DNA of 12,468 bases from an uncultured Phaeodactylibacter sp. GTDB taxonomy: Bacteria; Bacteroidota; Bacteroidia; Chitinophagales; Saprospiraceae. The DNA lies in the NCBI GenBank assembly GCA_913062745.1, contig CAJXXJ010000041.1, forward strand, positions 1 to 12,468, written 5' to 3'. The notes under the pieces are model-generated. The model was not told the origin of the DNA, did no database searches, and saw nothing but the letters and a program-made list of their open reading frames with translations. Shown here piece by piece: positions 1 to 7,473 of the stretch (position 1 is its first letter; every line of letters starts with the position of its first letter). Position numbers and translations under genes: made by a program.

Positions 1-147
1 ATCAACGGGCGGGAGCTATGGCAGCAGGCCGTGCCGGGCCCGGAAGGGGAGCTGCAGTGGCCGGCGGAGGTGCCGCCGGGGCTGTATTTTTATCAGTTGC
101 TGGCGGAAGGGCGGCCGCTGCGTGCGGGTAAGGTGGTGTTGCGGTGA
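1..147 (+). CDS. C-terminal end of a T9SS-secreted protein (partial, 5' end outside window)
   Basis: Frame 1 is open from the first base and stops with TGA at 145-147, giving the last 48 residues of a larger protein. The pattern is that of a type IX secretion type A sorting domain (Por_secre_tail): an N-G-R-E turn at the left edge, a P-P-G-L-Y-F-Y strand in the middle, and a basic end with K-V-V-L-R as the last five residues. The same K-V-V-L-R ending closes the metalloprotease at 3005-6550. In known family members this domain directs the protein across the outer membrane and is removed, often with attachment of A-LPS. The passenger domain lies outside the window, so the function of the protein is unknown. 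The stretch is very GC-rich (43 of the first 60 bases), unlike the gene that follows 42 bp later. Confidence 0.8.
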   Translation: MNGRELWQQAVPGPEGELQWPAEVPPGLYFYQLLAEGRPLRAGKVVLR

Positions 148-189
148 GGGCACATATGACTGTATTTAGAACTCAAACTTTTGAAAGAA

Positions 190-1134
190 ATGAGAAGGGA
201 CAAAGTTTTTATATCCATATTAGGATTGCTGGTGTTGTGCTGGCTTAGTGAATCTTGTAAAAAGGAACAAAATTGTCCTGGCATAGTGTGCAATACAGGC
301 ACGCTTGATGAGGAAACCTGCCTGTGCGACTGTCCGGAAGGATACTCTGGTATCAATTGTGAGGAAGAAAATCTGTGCATAACTCAAGAAGTAGACTGCC
401 AGAACGGTGGCACTTGTGCAGATGGCATCTGCAACTGTCCGGAAGGTTTCACCGGAGCGCATTGCGAGTTACTGGACTCTAATCGTGTAGAGTTTTTACT
501 GGAGCAAGGCTATACGCCTAAAGAAATTTATAACGGAGGGGTGCCTCTGCGCCATATCTACGGCAAGCCATACCAACAGGGACTGGTTTGCTATGTGGAT
601 ATTCATGATGAATATCCTGGCTTGGAGGGCTTGGTAGCTTGGCCAAAAAAATTGGGAGGCCTGCCTTTGGAGTGGGGATGTTCCGGGGAAAACCTCTCTG
701 AACTGGCTGATGTTCAGGTCTGTCCGGATAGCGTAGAGGCAGGCTTTTTAGGATCCTGTTTTTCTGAATGGTGGTTGCAGGAAGACTACCTCCCCGGTGC
801 CCGAATAGGGGATGGAGCCCAAAATACAGATATTATGGTTGAAGCAATGTGCGAAAAGGTAGAAGACTTACCTTGGAGAGTGCCGCCCGCGGAAGTATGC
901 CGACTACTGGGGCCAGAGTGGCACTTGCCTTCCAGGGGAGAACTAATAAAGGTGTATACCAATCTGATTATGGAAGGACACGGGGCATACGATACTTCCG
1001 ACCCCTTTTGGAGCTCTACAGAGTATAACGACATATGGGTATGGAGTTTACATGTAAGAGATAACATTTATGACAGGTTGGACCGGTCGTCCAAAAAATC
1101 AGAAGGTAGTATTTGCGCGGTTAAGTATTTCTAG
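190..1134 (+). CDS. EGF-like / FISUMP (DUF1566-type) lipoprotein, copy A
   Basis: The protein has 314 residues from ATG 190. A TTG at 181 would add three residues, but ATG gives a normal lipoprotein signal. Residues 1-22 are basic then hydrophobic, ending W-L-S-E-S before Cys23, a plausible but non-canonical lipobox. Two cysteine-rich modules follow. The first (about 23-58) is a degenerate EGF module. The second (about 63-92) is a clear six-cysteine EGF-like domain containing C-Q-N-G-G-T-C and C-P-E-G-F-T-G. From about residue 115 the layout fits the FISUMP/DUF1566 family of Bacteroidota and Fibrobacter: [35 protein letters not shown] and a final I-C-A-V. It is probably anchored in the outer membrane and exposed at the surface, with a binding rather than enzymatic role; the ligand is unknown. 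It is a close paralogue of the next gene, 115 bp downstream, and is AT-rich compared with the flanks. Confidence 0.85.
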   Translation: MRRDKVFISILGLLVLCWLSESCKKEQNCPGIVCNTGTLDEETCLCDCPEGYSGINCEEENLCITQEVDCQNGGTCADGICNCPEGFTGAHCELLDSNRVEFLLEQGYTPKEIYNGGVPLRHIYGKPYQQGLVCYVDIHDEYPGLEGLVAWPKKLGGLPLEWGCSGENLSELADVQVCPDSVEAGFLGSCFSEWWLQEDYLPGARIGDGAQNTDIMVEAMCEKVEDLPWRVPPAEVCRLLGPEWHLPSRGELIKVYTNLIMEGHGAYDTSDPFWSSTEYNDIWVWSLHVRDNIYDRLDRSSKKSEGSICAVKYF

Positions 1135-1249
1135 AACAGAATCAGTTGTGTATTTCGTTTTTCGAGAAAATCTCATAAGGAGATTGTGTAAAAACATTAG
1201 CGAATCCTACAGCAAATAGTATCAGTTGTTACTGTCAAACTACTAACCT

Positions 1250-2200
1250 ATGAAGATGAAAAAAAACAGATATTTATTGGGGCTCTGCAGCTTGTTGACA
1301 CTTTGCTTGCTAAGCGAATCTTGCCGAACCGATAAAAGCTGCCCGGAAATAGAATGCAATGGGGCCATCCAAAATGCAGAAACCTGCCTGTGCGATTGTC
1401 CGGAGGGATACTCTGGTGCCAATTGTGAGCAGGAGAACCTGTGCATAACCCAAGAAGTAGACTGCCAGAACGGTGGCACCTGTGCAAATGGCATCTGCGA
1501 TTGTCCGGAAGGTTTTATCGGAGCACACTGTGAGTTATTGGACTCCAACCGCGTAGAGTTTTTGCTAGAGCAAGGCTATACGCCTAAAGAAATTTATGAA
1601 GGTGGGGTGCCTCTGCACCACATTTATGGAAAGTTATATAAACGGGGGCTAATTTGCTTCGTGGATATTCATGATGAATATCCGGACTTGGAGGGCTTAG
1701 TGGCCTGGCCGGAAAACTTGGGTGGTCTTAATAGATTTGACTGGGGGTGTGGTGCCGAAAACCTCCCTGGCTTGAATGATGTAACCCTTTGTCCCGATAG
1801 TATCACTACTTCACATCTCTGCTTCTTTGATCAATGGCTGGAAGATGATCGTATTCTAGGTGCCCGAATAGGAGACGGGGCAGGAAATACAGACCGGATT
1901 CTCGAAGAGATGTGCCAAACATCTAACTGGCACAACCCTAACCGCCCAGTAGCCGCTCAAATTTGTCGCGAATTAGGTCCGGACTGGCATTTACCTTCAA
2001 GAGGGGAACTGATAAAAGTACATGTTAATTTGCAGAGGAATGGGTTTGGTTTTTATGAAACTACCTTTCCATATTGGAGTTCGACGGAGTACAATAACGT
2101 AGCTGCATGGAGAGTTTCCTTTAGTGAAACCACAGGAACTGAAACGGCTGCTTCCAACAAAGCCAATACTCATAATATTTGCGCAGTGCGGACTTTTTAG
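1250..2200 (+). CDS. EGF-like / FISUMP (DUF1566-type) lipoprotein, copy B
   Basis: The protein has 316 residues and starts at ATG 1250; a second in-frame ATG at 1256 would drop only two residues. The signal is M-K-M-K-K followed by a leucine-rich stretch and L-L-S-E-S before Cys25, so it is probably lipid-anchored. The first EGF-like module spans about 25-59 and is degenerate. The second (65-94) has cysteines at 65, 72, 78, 83, 85 and 94. The FISUMP-type domain runs from about 117 to the end, with W-G-C (165-167), I-G-D-G-A-G-N-T-D (207-215), W-H-L-P-S-R-G-E-L (246-254), Y-W-S-S-T-E-Y (265-271) and I-C-A-V (310-313). Identity with copy A is highest across EGF module 2 and the linker (5 differences in about 64 residues) and lowest in the signal, around residues 160-230 and between W-S-S-T-E-Y-N and I-C-A-V. 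No separate promoter is evident in the 115-bp gap, so it may be co-transcribed with copy A. Confidence 0.85.
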   Translation: MKMKKNRYLLGLCSLLTLCLLSESCRTDKSCPEIECNGAIQNAETCLCDCPEGYSGANCEQENLCITQEVDCQNGGTCANGICDCPEGFIGAHCELLDSNRVEFLLEQGYTPKEIYEGGVPLHHIYGKLYKRGLICFVDIHDEYPDLEGLVAWPENLGGLNRFDWGCGAENLPGLNDVTLCPDSITTSHLCFFDQWLEDDRILGARIGDGAGNTDRILEEMCQTSNWHNPNRPVAAQICRELGPDWHLPSRGELIKVHVNLQRNGFGFYETTFPYWSSTEYNNVAAWRVSFSETTGTETAASNKANTHNICAVRTF

Positions 2201-2263
2201 TTTGGGCAGCTTACTCTGGTTTTGAGCTGAGCTAAATTACAAAGCATACGCTTTCTTGTCTCC

Positions 2264-2722
2264 CTAAACCTTCCCCCGGTTCCGCAGCCGCCAAACCGAA
2301 ATCAGCAGGCGGAAGCCCAGCACGATGGTGCTGATAACGGCTGCAACGCCAAACAGGATAATCTCCGAGCGGATGTAAGTAAGCATACTGCCGCGCTGAT
2401 CAAAGGGCAGGCGGCCGACGATAGCCTCCTGGCCTTCCTCATCCAAAAAAGTTTGAAAGTAGTTCAGTTCCTGAATGAGGTAGAAAACCAGTGGGATGAA
2501 CAGGAAGAAGACGACTACCTTCAGCCGTTGGCGGTACGCCAGAAAGGTGTGCTCGAGCAAAAAGATGTAGCGCGTCATCGTGACCGCCACGATGATATAT
2601 ATGATGTTGACGAACAAGAAGGGGTAATCCGGCAGACGGGTGAGGATAGGCAGCAGTACGCCGGCGGCCAGTACCGCGGTGAATAACCAAAAGTAAAGTT
2701 CAAGTTGCGCTTTCTTTTCCAT
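2264..2722 (-). CDS. Small four-helix integral membrane protein, unknown function
   Basis: The reading frame is 152 residues from the ATG at 2722-2720. The frame stays open to an ATG at 2800, but the extra 26 residues would be encoded by the strong hairpin at 2751-2780 and by one arm of the inverted-repeat element. They look cysteine-rich and unlike a membrane protein N-terminus, so the inner start is preferred. Four hydrophobic helices are visible at about 8-28, 34-56, 68-84 and 119-143. A polar, acidic loop (about 86-112) lies between helices 3 and 4, and the C-terminus is basic (W-R-L-R-N-R-G-K-V). I recognise no family motif and no catalytic residues. It is convergent with copy B (63 bp between stops) and lies downstream of the metalloprotease on the same strand, but a terminator-like hairpin separates them, so it is probably its own unit. 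Confidence 0.6.
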   Translation of the reverse strand: MEKKAQLELYFWLFTAVLAAGVLLPILTRLPDYPFLFVNIIYIIVAVTMTRYIFLLEHTFLAYRQRLKVVVFFLFIPLVFYLIQELNYFQTFLDEEGQEAIVGRLPFDQRGSMLTYIRSEIILFGVAAVISTIVLGFRLLISVWRLRNRGKV

Positions 2723-2742
2723 GTATTTGTATTCAGCGAGTG

Positions 2743-2780
2743 TAAAACAAGAGCAGCGCTCCCCGCAGGGAACGCTGCTC
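2743..2780 (-). terminator. Strong hairpin with T-tract, terminator-like on the minus strand
   Basis: An 8-bp perfect outer stem, GAGCAGCG (2751-2758) with CGCTGCTC (2773-2780), is followed inward by one C/A mismatch, a 4-bp TCCC/GGGA stem and a CGCA loop. Read on the minus strand the stem is followed at once by TTGTTTTA (2750-2743), as in an intrinsic terminator. It would end transcripts from the metalloprotease gene, whose stop is 225 bp upstream. It also sits only about 20 bp before the start of the small membrane protein gene, so it could instead act as a leader attenuator of that gene. Confidence 0.6.
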
Positions 2781-2783
2781 TGA

Positions 2784-2983
2784 TGTTTATAGTCTGACAA
2801 CCCAAGATTTGTGAACCCTGACCCCGACGATGAATGTCGGGATTCAAGAACTTGCTCTTTTTCCGCCTCTTTTCGCCAAAAAGCCTCGCCGTAGCTTAGG
2901 CTATGCCTACGTTTTTTGACTCAATAGCCGAAAAAATAGCGGCGTCATGATTTCCACAAAACTTAAATTGTCAGACTATAACA
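2784..2983. mobile_element. MITE-like inverted-repeat element, about 200 bp, non-coding
   Basis: The ends are inverted repeats. TTATAGTCTGACAA at 2787-2800 is the exact reverse complement of TTGTCAGACTATAA at 2968-2981. With a one-base offset and a few mismatches the arms extend to about 2784-2815 and 2952-2983. The interior has further small hairpins: CCCGAC/GTCGGG (2823-2828 and 2836-2841) and TAGGC/GCCTA (2897-2901 and 2905-2909). There is no convincing ORF inside. This fits a non-autonomous miniature transposable element or a dispersed intergenic repeat. I could not identify a clean target-site duplication, and no transposase is nearby, so mobility is inferred only. The element fills the gap between the metalloprotease stop and the hairpin at 2751-2780. 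Confidence 0.5.
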
Positions 2984-3004
2984 ACAAGTAAACCGGGTAC
3001 TGGA

Positions 3005-6000
3005 TTAACGCAGCACCACTTTTTCTACAGAAGTACGGCTACCTGCCTGTACTTTAATCATATACATACCAGCCGGCAGCTGGCTCACCTGCAGCGGCAC
3101 GATCTGTGCAGCACCGTCAAGTGCGATGCGCTGCTGCTGCAACAGGCGGCCGTCCATGCTCATTACGCTGATGACGGCGGGCGCTGCCTGCTCCAGGTCG
3201 ATTGCTACATTCACCAGGTCGCTGGCCGGGTTCGGGAAGACCTTGACGCTGCCCTGCGGCAGCTGATCAATGGTATTTGTCGTGGCGGCTACGTCTACGA
3301 TGGTACCGCGCTCCGGTGCCTGATCACAGGCCATGTCGCCCTGATCGGACATCACGCAGGCTTCGGTGTCAAAGTTGACCATATCGAGCACCTGAATATC
3401 GTCTACAAACCAGCCTGGATTAACAGCATTAGGAATACCGGTTTCATCGCTGGCAAAGCGGAAACGGAAGTTGACTTCCTGGCCGACGAATTCGCTCATA
3501 TCTACATAAGAGGTCATCCAGTCTTCGCTGCCGGTAAAGGCATTCACATTAGGAATGGCCAGGGTACCGTACGCCAGTGGGCCACGGTAGCCGTTGCGGA
3601 ATACCTGCTCTTCTGCCCGGGTCCAGAATACCCCATCGGTAGAGAACTCGATGAAGCCGCCGTCTACCCGCGCTTCCGTATCAAAACGGTGGGTGAAACG
3701 CAGCACCGGCTGTGAGCCAACGATTTCCAGCGGCTGCTGCAGGAAAAGTACCTGATCGTTCTCGGCTTCCACATTTTCCACATACCAGGAACGCTCGCCG
3801 CTTACTGCATCAAGGTCAGAGATCTGCCAGATTTCTGAACCGGTATCGTCGATGTTGTCGAAGAACCAGGGGCCGAGCCCGCCGCTTTCCACATCATCTT
3901 CAAACTGCAGGGTGGAGAATACCGCTTCGTCCGCTTCCAGGCTGTAAGTGATGGTGACTACATCTCCGTCTGCCATTTCGCCAATTTCGAAGGATACTGC
4001 AGAAGCAGAGGTGGTCGCCTCCGCGCCGGACTCACTACCTGCTACAAAGGAAGTACCCGCCGGGAGAAGATCTTCGACGATCACGCCGCTCACCGGCTCG
4101 CCCTTGTGGTTGGTTACGGTAAGGCTGACCTCGATAGTGCCGCCGGGTGCAATTAAGTCGGTGGCTTCCTTGACGATCTTCAGCTCGCGGATACACTCGG
4201 GGCGGGTATCAAAGTTCTGTACGTTGTCGTTACGGTTGTTACTGCTGTTTTGGTCCATAAAGAAGCCCATGCCGCGGCGGGCGAAGACTTCCCAGATCAG
4301 GCACTCGTGAATGCCGTCGTAGTTCAGCAGGTCCGCTGCCAGGATAGCGTCGCGGCCATCCTCAAAGCCCGGAGAGCAGGACTGCAGCTTCATGCCGTCC
4401 ATGAAGAGCTGAATCGCGATGTTGTTGCCGCCGGTGCCGTTCTTTACGTCCGGGTCCCAGCCGTATTCGTCTACCAGGGCCCAGTACAGATCCCAGTTGA
4501 CGACGGCCCAGACTTCGCCGAGCGGGTGAGGCGCGCCCGTACCGATGATGTCATCCAGCACCTGATCGTTCAAATTCATATCCGTAGAGTAACGCTGACG
4601 GCGGATACCCGGGCCGGAAGACGGCTGACGCTGTGCGAAGGTACCAATGCCACGGCCCATTTCGCCGGTGTCGCCTTCTTTCGCAGAAGTCACCAGGCTG
4701 AAGTAATCGCTCCAGCCTTCGCCCATCTGCTCGTCGTTGCCGAGGCAGCCGGCAGCAGAAGGGCCGCCGGTCAGGCGGTTGGAGATACCGTGGCCGTACT
4801 CGTGGGCGATGATGCCGTTGTCGAGGTCGCCATCGATCAGCTGCGGACCCGTATCCGAAGGTACCTGCATGGTAACCACCAGGCCGTTGCCGGCAAACTG
4901 CCGGATTGCCTGGCAGTCGGAGTTTTGCATGAATACGGACGGGATAGATACCTGTCCGCCCACGGCACCGCCGGCCATGTTGATGACTGCATTTTCAAAG
5001 TTGCAGATAATCGCGCCAATCGCACCAGCTTGCTGTGCATTCAGCACTTTAAGCCCGAATTCGCAAACGCCACGGTCAATCAATGCTATTTTACCTGCCA
5101 GCTGATCGCCGTTGACAGGGCTCTCGCAGCCCAGAGAAGGTTGCAGGCTGCCGTCATCCACCACGACTACCTCTGCCGTTATCGGAGTGGTATCGATGGG
5201 CGGACCGAAGTTGGCGGTACCCACAGTGATGCCGCCGGCAATAGATTGCGGGCTGTTCACCGTAAAGACGCTGGAGTTGCTGTTCCAGAGGTACATCTGC
5301 ATGCGGCCGCTGTTGCCGTCCGGCGGGGTGGCGAAGTTGGCGTTGTTCAGGTTCGGGGCTGGTAGTTCGCTGCCGTCCTGTGCCTGTGCAATGACCGGGT
5401 CGTTACCCGCACCGCCATTGCCGTAGTTGTTGGCCTGGAAGGTGCCGGCCTCTTCGTCAAAGCCGTAGTAGTAGGTGATGTCGTGCATCATGTTCGTCAT
5501 GTAGAACAGCTGCGTAACGGCAGCCTCCCGGTACTGATCCGGCTCCAGCATCAGGTCGAGCGGGAAGTCAAAGATCAGTTCTTCACCACCATCGGGCTCA
5601 TCGCCCATAGAGGTGTTGTCATCCATGAGGTCGAGGTAGGCATGGGCGTTGTTGCCGCGGGTAATGGTGAATTCGGGGCCTTCCACGCCATCTGTATCGT
5701 GCCATCCAAAGGGAGAAGCCAGGGTGTCCGCCGGGTTAACGGCCAGCTCGCGTGGCCCGTCGTTCGGGCTTTCGTAAGGTACCGGATAAACGTTATAGAC
5801 TGCGCCATCGGTGTTCAGGCTTTCTTCGATCAGGGCCTGGCGCAGCGGGATGCTGGGCTTTGCCTCATGGACACCGCAGTCGGTGCTGTGCTGATGGCTT
5901 GCCGTGTGGAAGCTACACTTCACCGTCCAGTTGATCTCATCCAGGATGAGGCCGGAAAGCGCGTCTACGCGTACACTCCAGTAATCCACGCTTGTGGGCA

Positions 6001-6550
6001 TGTCGAGTGCCAGATCCCATGCGAGGCGGGCGTTGCCGTCTTCTTCCAGCTGGTACACCAGCTCCACGTTGATGTCAGAGTTAGAAAACTCCCCGCCGTA
6101 GAAGGTGAACAGGTTTTCCTCCTCCTTTTTCAGGCGCAGTGTACTCTGTGGCTGCAGGCCGTAGTACTTGGCGGCGGCAATGATTGCTTCCTGCGGGCTC
6201 AGGGAAGGTTGGGTGGTATTTACTTTAGTGGCCAGCTCAGCAACGAAGCGGTTGGTGGCAAACTTTACCTCGTTATCTTGCACGTGCAGGCCGTTGATAG
6301 CGTTGTACACCTCAATGCCTTCGTGTCGCTGATTGAAATAAAAGTGGGTAGTGCCGTTGTGCTTGCTGTATACGCGGTCGCGCAGCACCACATCCTGAAT
6401 GTCCTGCTCCGTGAGCTCCCACTGATCGTAGTTTTGCTCCAGGTAGCGGAGTGCTATGTTTAGCGGGCCTTGCTGTTGGGCGAAAGCCAATGTAGTCATA
6501 CCTAGTGCCATTAAAAGCACTAATGTACTTTTCGTAAAAGTCCTCTTCAT
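3005..6550 (-). CDS. Secreted M36 (fungalysin-type) zinc metalloprotease with PA, DUF11 and T9SS sorting domains
   Basis: The protein has 1181 residues. A signal peptide (about 1-24, ending L-A-F-A) leads into an FTP-type propeptide (about 40-110). The M36 catalytic region begins near 300. Family landmarks are N-M-M-H-D-I-T-Y-Y-Y-G-F-D-E (353-366), the zinc motif H-E-Y-G-H (583-587), the third ligand in G-E-G-W-S-D (E611), and a helix around 709-740 containing F-E-D-G-R-D-A-I-L-A-A-D. A protease-associated (PA) domain, about 455-560, is inserted before the zinc motif. After the catalytic part come a DUF11-like domain (about 789-875), a jelly-roll or MAM-like region (about 880-1057, with G-W-F-V-D-D-I-Q-V) and a T9SS type A sorting domain (about 1103-1181, starting K-V-F-P-N-P). 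It is predicted to be an extracellular or cell-surface protease for protein degradation, made as a zymogen. The catalytic residues look intact. Fungal M36 enzymes lack the C-terminal modules. Confidence 0.95.
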   Translation of the reverse strand: MKRTFTKSTLVLLMALGMTTLAFAQQQGPLNIALRYLEQNYDQWELTEQDIQDVVLRDRVYSKHNGTTHFYFNQRHEGIEVYNAINGLHVQDNEVKFATNRFVAELATKVNTTQPSLSPQEAIIAAAKYYGLQPQSTLRLKKEEENLFTFYGGEFSNSDINVELVYQLEEDGNARLAWDLALDMPTSVDYWSVRVDALSGLILDEINWTVKCSFHTASHQHSTDCGVHEAKPSIPLRQALIEESLNTDGAVYNVYPVPYESPNDGPRELAVNPADTLASPFGWHDTDGVEGPEFTITRGNNAHAYLDLMDDNTSMGDEPDGGEELIFDFPLDLMLEPDQYREAAVTQLFYMTNMMHDITYYYGFDEEAGTFQANNYGNGGAGNDPVIAQAQDGSELPAPNLNNANFATPPDGNSGRMQMYLWNSNSSVFTVNSPQSIAGGITVGTANFGPPIDTTPITAEVVVVDDGSLQPSLGCESPVNGDQLAGKIALIDRGVCEFGLKVLNAQQAGAIGAIICNFENAVINMAGGAVGGQVSIPSVFMQNSDCQAIRQFAGNGLVVTMQVPSDTGPQLIDGDLDNGIIAHEYGHGISNRLTGGPSAAGCLGNDEQMGEGWSDYFSLVTSAKEGDTGEMGRGIGTFAQRQPSSGPGIRRQRYSTDMNLNDQVLDDIIGTGAPHPLGEVWAVVNWDLYWALVDEYGWDPDVKNGTGGNNIAIQLFMDGMKLQSCSPGFEDGRDAILAADLLNYDGIHECLIWEVFARRGMGFFMDQNSSNNRNDNVQNFDTRPECIRELKIVKEATDLIAPGGTIEVSLTVTNHKGEPVSGVIVEDLLPAGTSFVAGSESGAEATTSASAVSFEIGEMADGDVVTITYSLEADEAVFSTLQFEDDVESGGLGPWFFDNIDDTGSEIWQISDLDAVSGERSWYVENVEAENDQVLFLQQPLEIVGSQPVLRFTHRFDTEARVDGGFIEFSTDGVFWTRAEEQVFRNGYRGPLAYGTLAIPNVNAFTGSEDWMTSYVDMSEFVGQEVNFRFRFASDETGIPNAVNPGWFVDDIQVLDMVNFDTEACVMSDQGDMACDQAPERGTIVDVAATTNTIDQLPQGSVKVFPNPASDLVNVAIDLEQAAPAVISVMSMDGRLLQQQRIALDGAAQIVPLQVSQLPAGMYMIKVQAGSRTSVEKVVLR

Positions 6551-6605
6551 ACTATCGACAAAGTTGTGTTCTAAAATAAAATAGGTGTGGTTATCCGGGG
6601 CAAGC

Positions 6606-6613
6606 CAAAAATA
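6606..6613 (-). promoter_or_regulatory. Candidate Bacteroidota -7 box for the metalloprotease gene
   Basis: On the minus strand these bases read TATTTTTG, an exact match to the Bacteroidota TAnnTTTG -7 element, 56 bp before the ATG at 6550. I see no TTG at the usual -33 distance, so the call rests on one half of the promoter. If it is correct, the 5' leader would be about 50 bases. Confidence 0.35.
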
Positions 6614-6699
6614 GACAAAAAAGGAGATTAGGCATTGTCCCTGGATAGCAGAATATAATATCTGTTGGACTAATGCTCTATTTGTCGGGCAAAATGCAC

Positions 6700-6707
6700 G
6701 ATCTTTG
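6700..6707 (+). promoter_or_regulatory. Candidate -7 box just upstream of the rRNA methyltransferase
   Basis: GATCTTTG differs from TAnnTTTG at the first base only and resembles the frequent Bacteroidota form TATCTTTGC. A TTG at 6682-6684 lies upstream but with a spacer of only 15 bases, shorter than usual. A start site about 5-7 bases downstream of this box would fall at or next to the ATG at 6715, implying a very short leader. Confidence 0.35.
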
Positions 6708-6714
6708 CCTTTCT

Positions 6715-7464
6715 ATGGCGAAAACAAACAATAATAATTTGCTCTACGGGCGTCATCCGGTAGTAGATGCGCTCAAAAGTGGAGTCTCCCTTGATAAAGT
6801 AATGCTGCAGCAGGGCATACGCGGAGAAATGGAAAAGGAACTTCGGCAACTTTGCAAAGCGGCAGGTATTCCCCTGCAGGTGGTCCCCAAAGACCGGCTC
6901 AAGCGGCTGGCCAGCGGGCAAAACCATCAGGGCGTATTGGCCTTTCAGGCCTTGGTCAAATACTACCGCCTGGAAGATATTTTACCGGGCATATACGAGC
7001 GTTCTGAAACACCGCTGCTGGTCCTGTTAGACAGTGTGACCGACGTGCGCAACTTCGGTGCTATCGCCCGTTCCGCTGAGGTTATGGGGGCACATGCACT
7101 GGTCGTGCCGCAGAAAAATACCGCGCTGATCAATGCCGAGGCGATGAAAGCCAGCGCCGGCGCTCTGAATACCATCCCCGTTTGCCGGGAAACCAGCCTG
7201 ATGGCCGCAGTAGAGTATCTGCAATTGTCCGGAATCCAAGTGTTAGCCAGCGACCTGCAGGCAGAACAACCGCTGTCGGAGCTCAACTTACGCGGGCCTG
7301 TGGCTTTTGTGCTGGGGGCAGAAGGGGAGGGGATTAGTGCGCCTATCGCCCGGCAGGCGGATACTACTTTCATTATTCCTCAATCCGGGCAGACCGATTC
7401 GCTAAACGTATCCGTAGCAGCCGGCATGATGCTGTACGAGGCGGCACGGCAGAGAAGGGGATAG
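6715..7464 (+). CDS. rlmB: TrmH/SpoU-family 23S rRNA 2'-O-methyltransferase (RlmB type)
   Basis: The protein has 249 residues from ATG 6715, close to the 243 of E. coli RlmB. In-frame ATGs at 6694 and 6673 would add 7 or 14 residues that do not match the usual start of the family, where the N-terminus quickly reaches the L-L-Y-G-R-H-P-V motif seen here (about 9-16). A small N-terminal substrate-binding domain (about 1-85) precedes the SPOUT knot. All three SpoU motifs are present: D-S-V-T-D-V-R-N-F-G-A-I-A-R-S-A (106-121), F-V-L-G-A-E-G-E-G-I-S (198-208) and Q-S-G-Q-T-D-S-L-N-V-S-V-A (223-235). The family transfers a methyl group from S-adenosylmethionine to a ribose 2'-OH; RlmB acts on 23S rRNA G2251. 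The exact target base here is inferred by family. It is divergent from the metalloprotease and followed by a terminator-like hairpin. Confidence 0.88.
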   Translation: MAKTNNNNLLYGRHPVVDALKSGVSLDKVMLQQGIRGEMEKELRQLCKAAGIPLQVVPKDRLKRLASGQNHQGVLAFQALVKYYRLEDILPGIYERSETPLLVLLDSVTDVRNFGAIARSAEVMGAHALVVPQKNTALINAEAMKASAGALNTIPVCRETSLMAAVEYLQLSGIQVLASDLQAEQPLSELNLRGPVAFVLGAEGEGISAPIARQADTTFIIPQSGQTDSLNVSVAAGMMLYEAARQRRG

Positions 7465-7473
7465 GGGGAAAAA

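Noticed and set aside
157..249. A short frame from ATG 157 overlapping the start of copy A
   Set aside because: It is out of frame with copy A, about 30 codons, has no homology features, and overlaps the lipoprotein signal region.
1021..1134. The divergent segment between W-S-S-T-E-Y-N and I-C-A-V as the variable region of a diversity-generating retroelement
   Set aside because: DUF1566-type folds can be targets of such elements, but differences between copies A and B are not restricted to adenine positions, and no reverse transcriptase or template repeat is in the window. Ordinary divergence explains it.
1169..1185. AATCTC/GAGATT hairpin between the two lipoprotein genes as a terminator
   Set aside because: The stem is only 6 bp, AT-rich, and not followed by a T-run on the plus strand. 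The gap of 115 bp otherwise shows no clear signal.
2241..2254. AAAGC/GCTTT hairpin after copy B as a terminator
   Set aside because: The 5-bp stem is weak and followed by mixed sequence rather than a T-tract. I cannot support it as a terminator.
2723..2800. A longer start (ATG 2800) for the small membrane protein
   Set aside because: The extra 26 codons would run through the hairpin and one arm of the inverted repeat, and encode a cysteine-rich stretch unlike the N-terminus of a polytopic membrane protein.
4250..5365. A 371-codon plus-strand open frame opposite the metalloprotease
   Set aside because: It is a mirror of the GC-rich coding frame of the M36 gene. Its product is low in recognisable motifs, while the minus-strand frame has the full protease domain order.
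5483..6463. A 326-codon plus-strand open frame opposite the metalloprotease N-terminal half
   Set aside because: It is also a shadow of the coding strand: the opposite frame encodes the FTP propeptide and signal peptide, and this frame shows no family motif or start signal.
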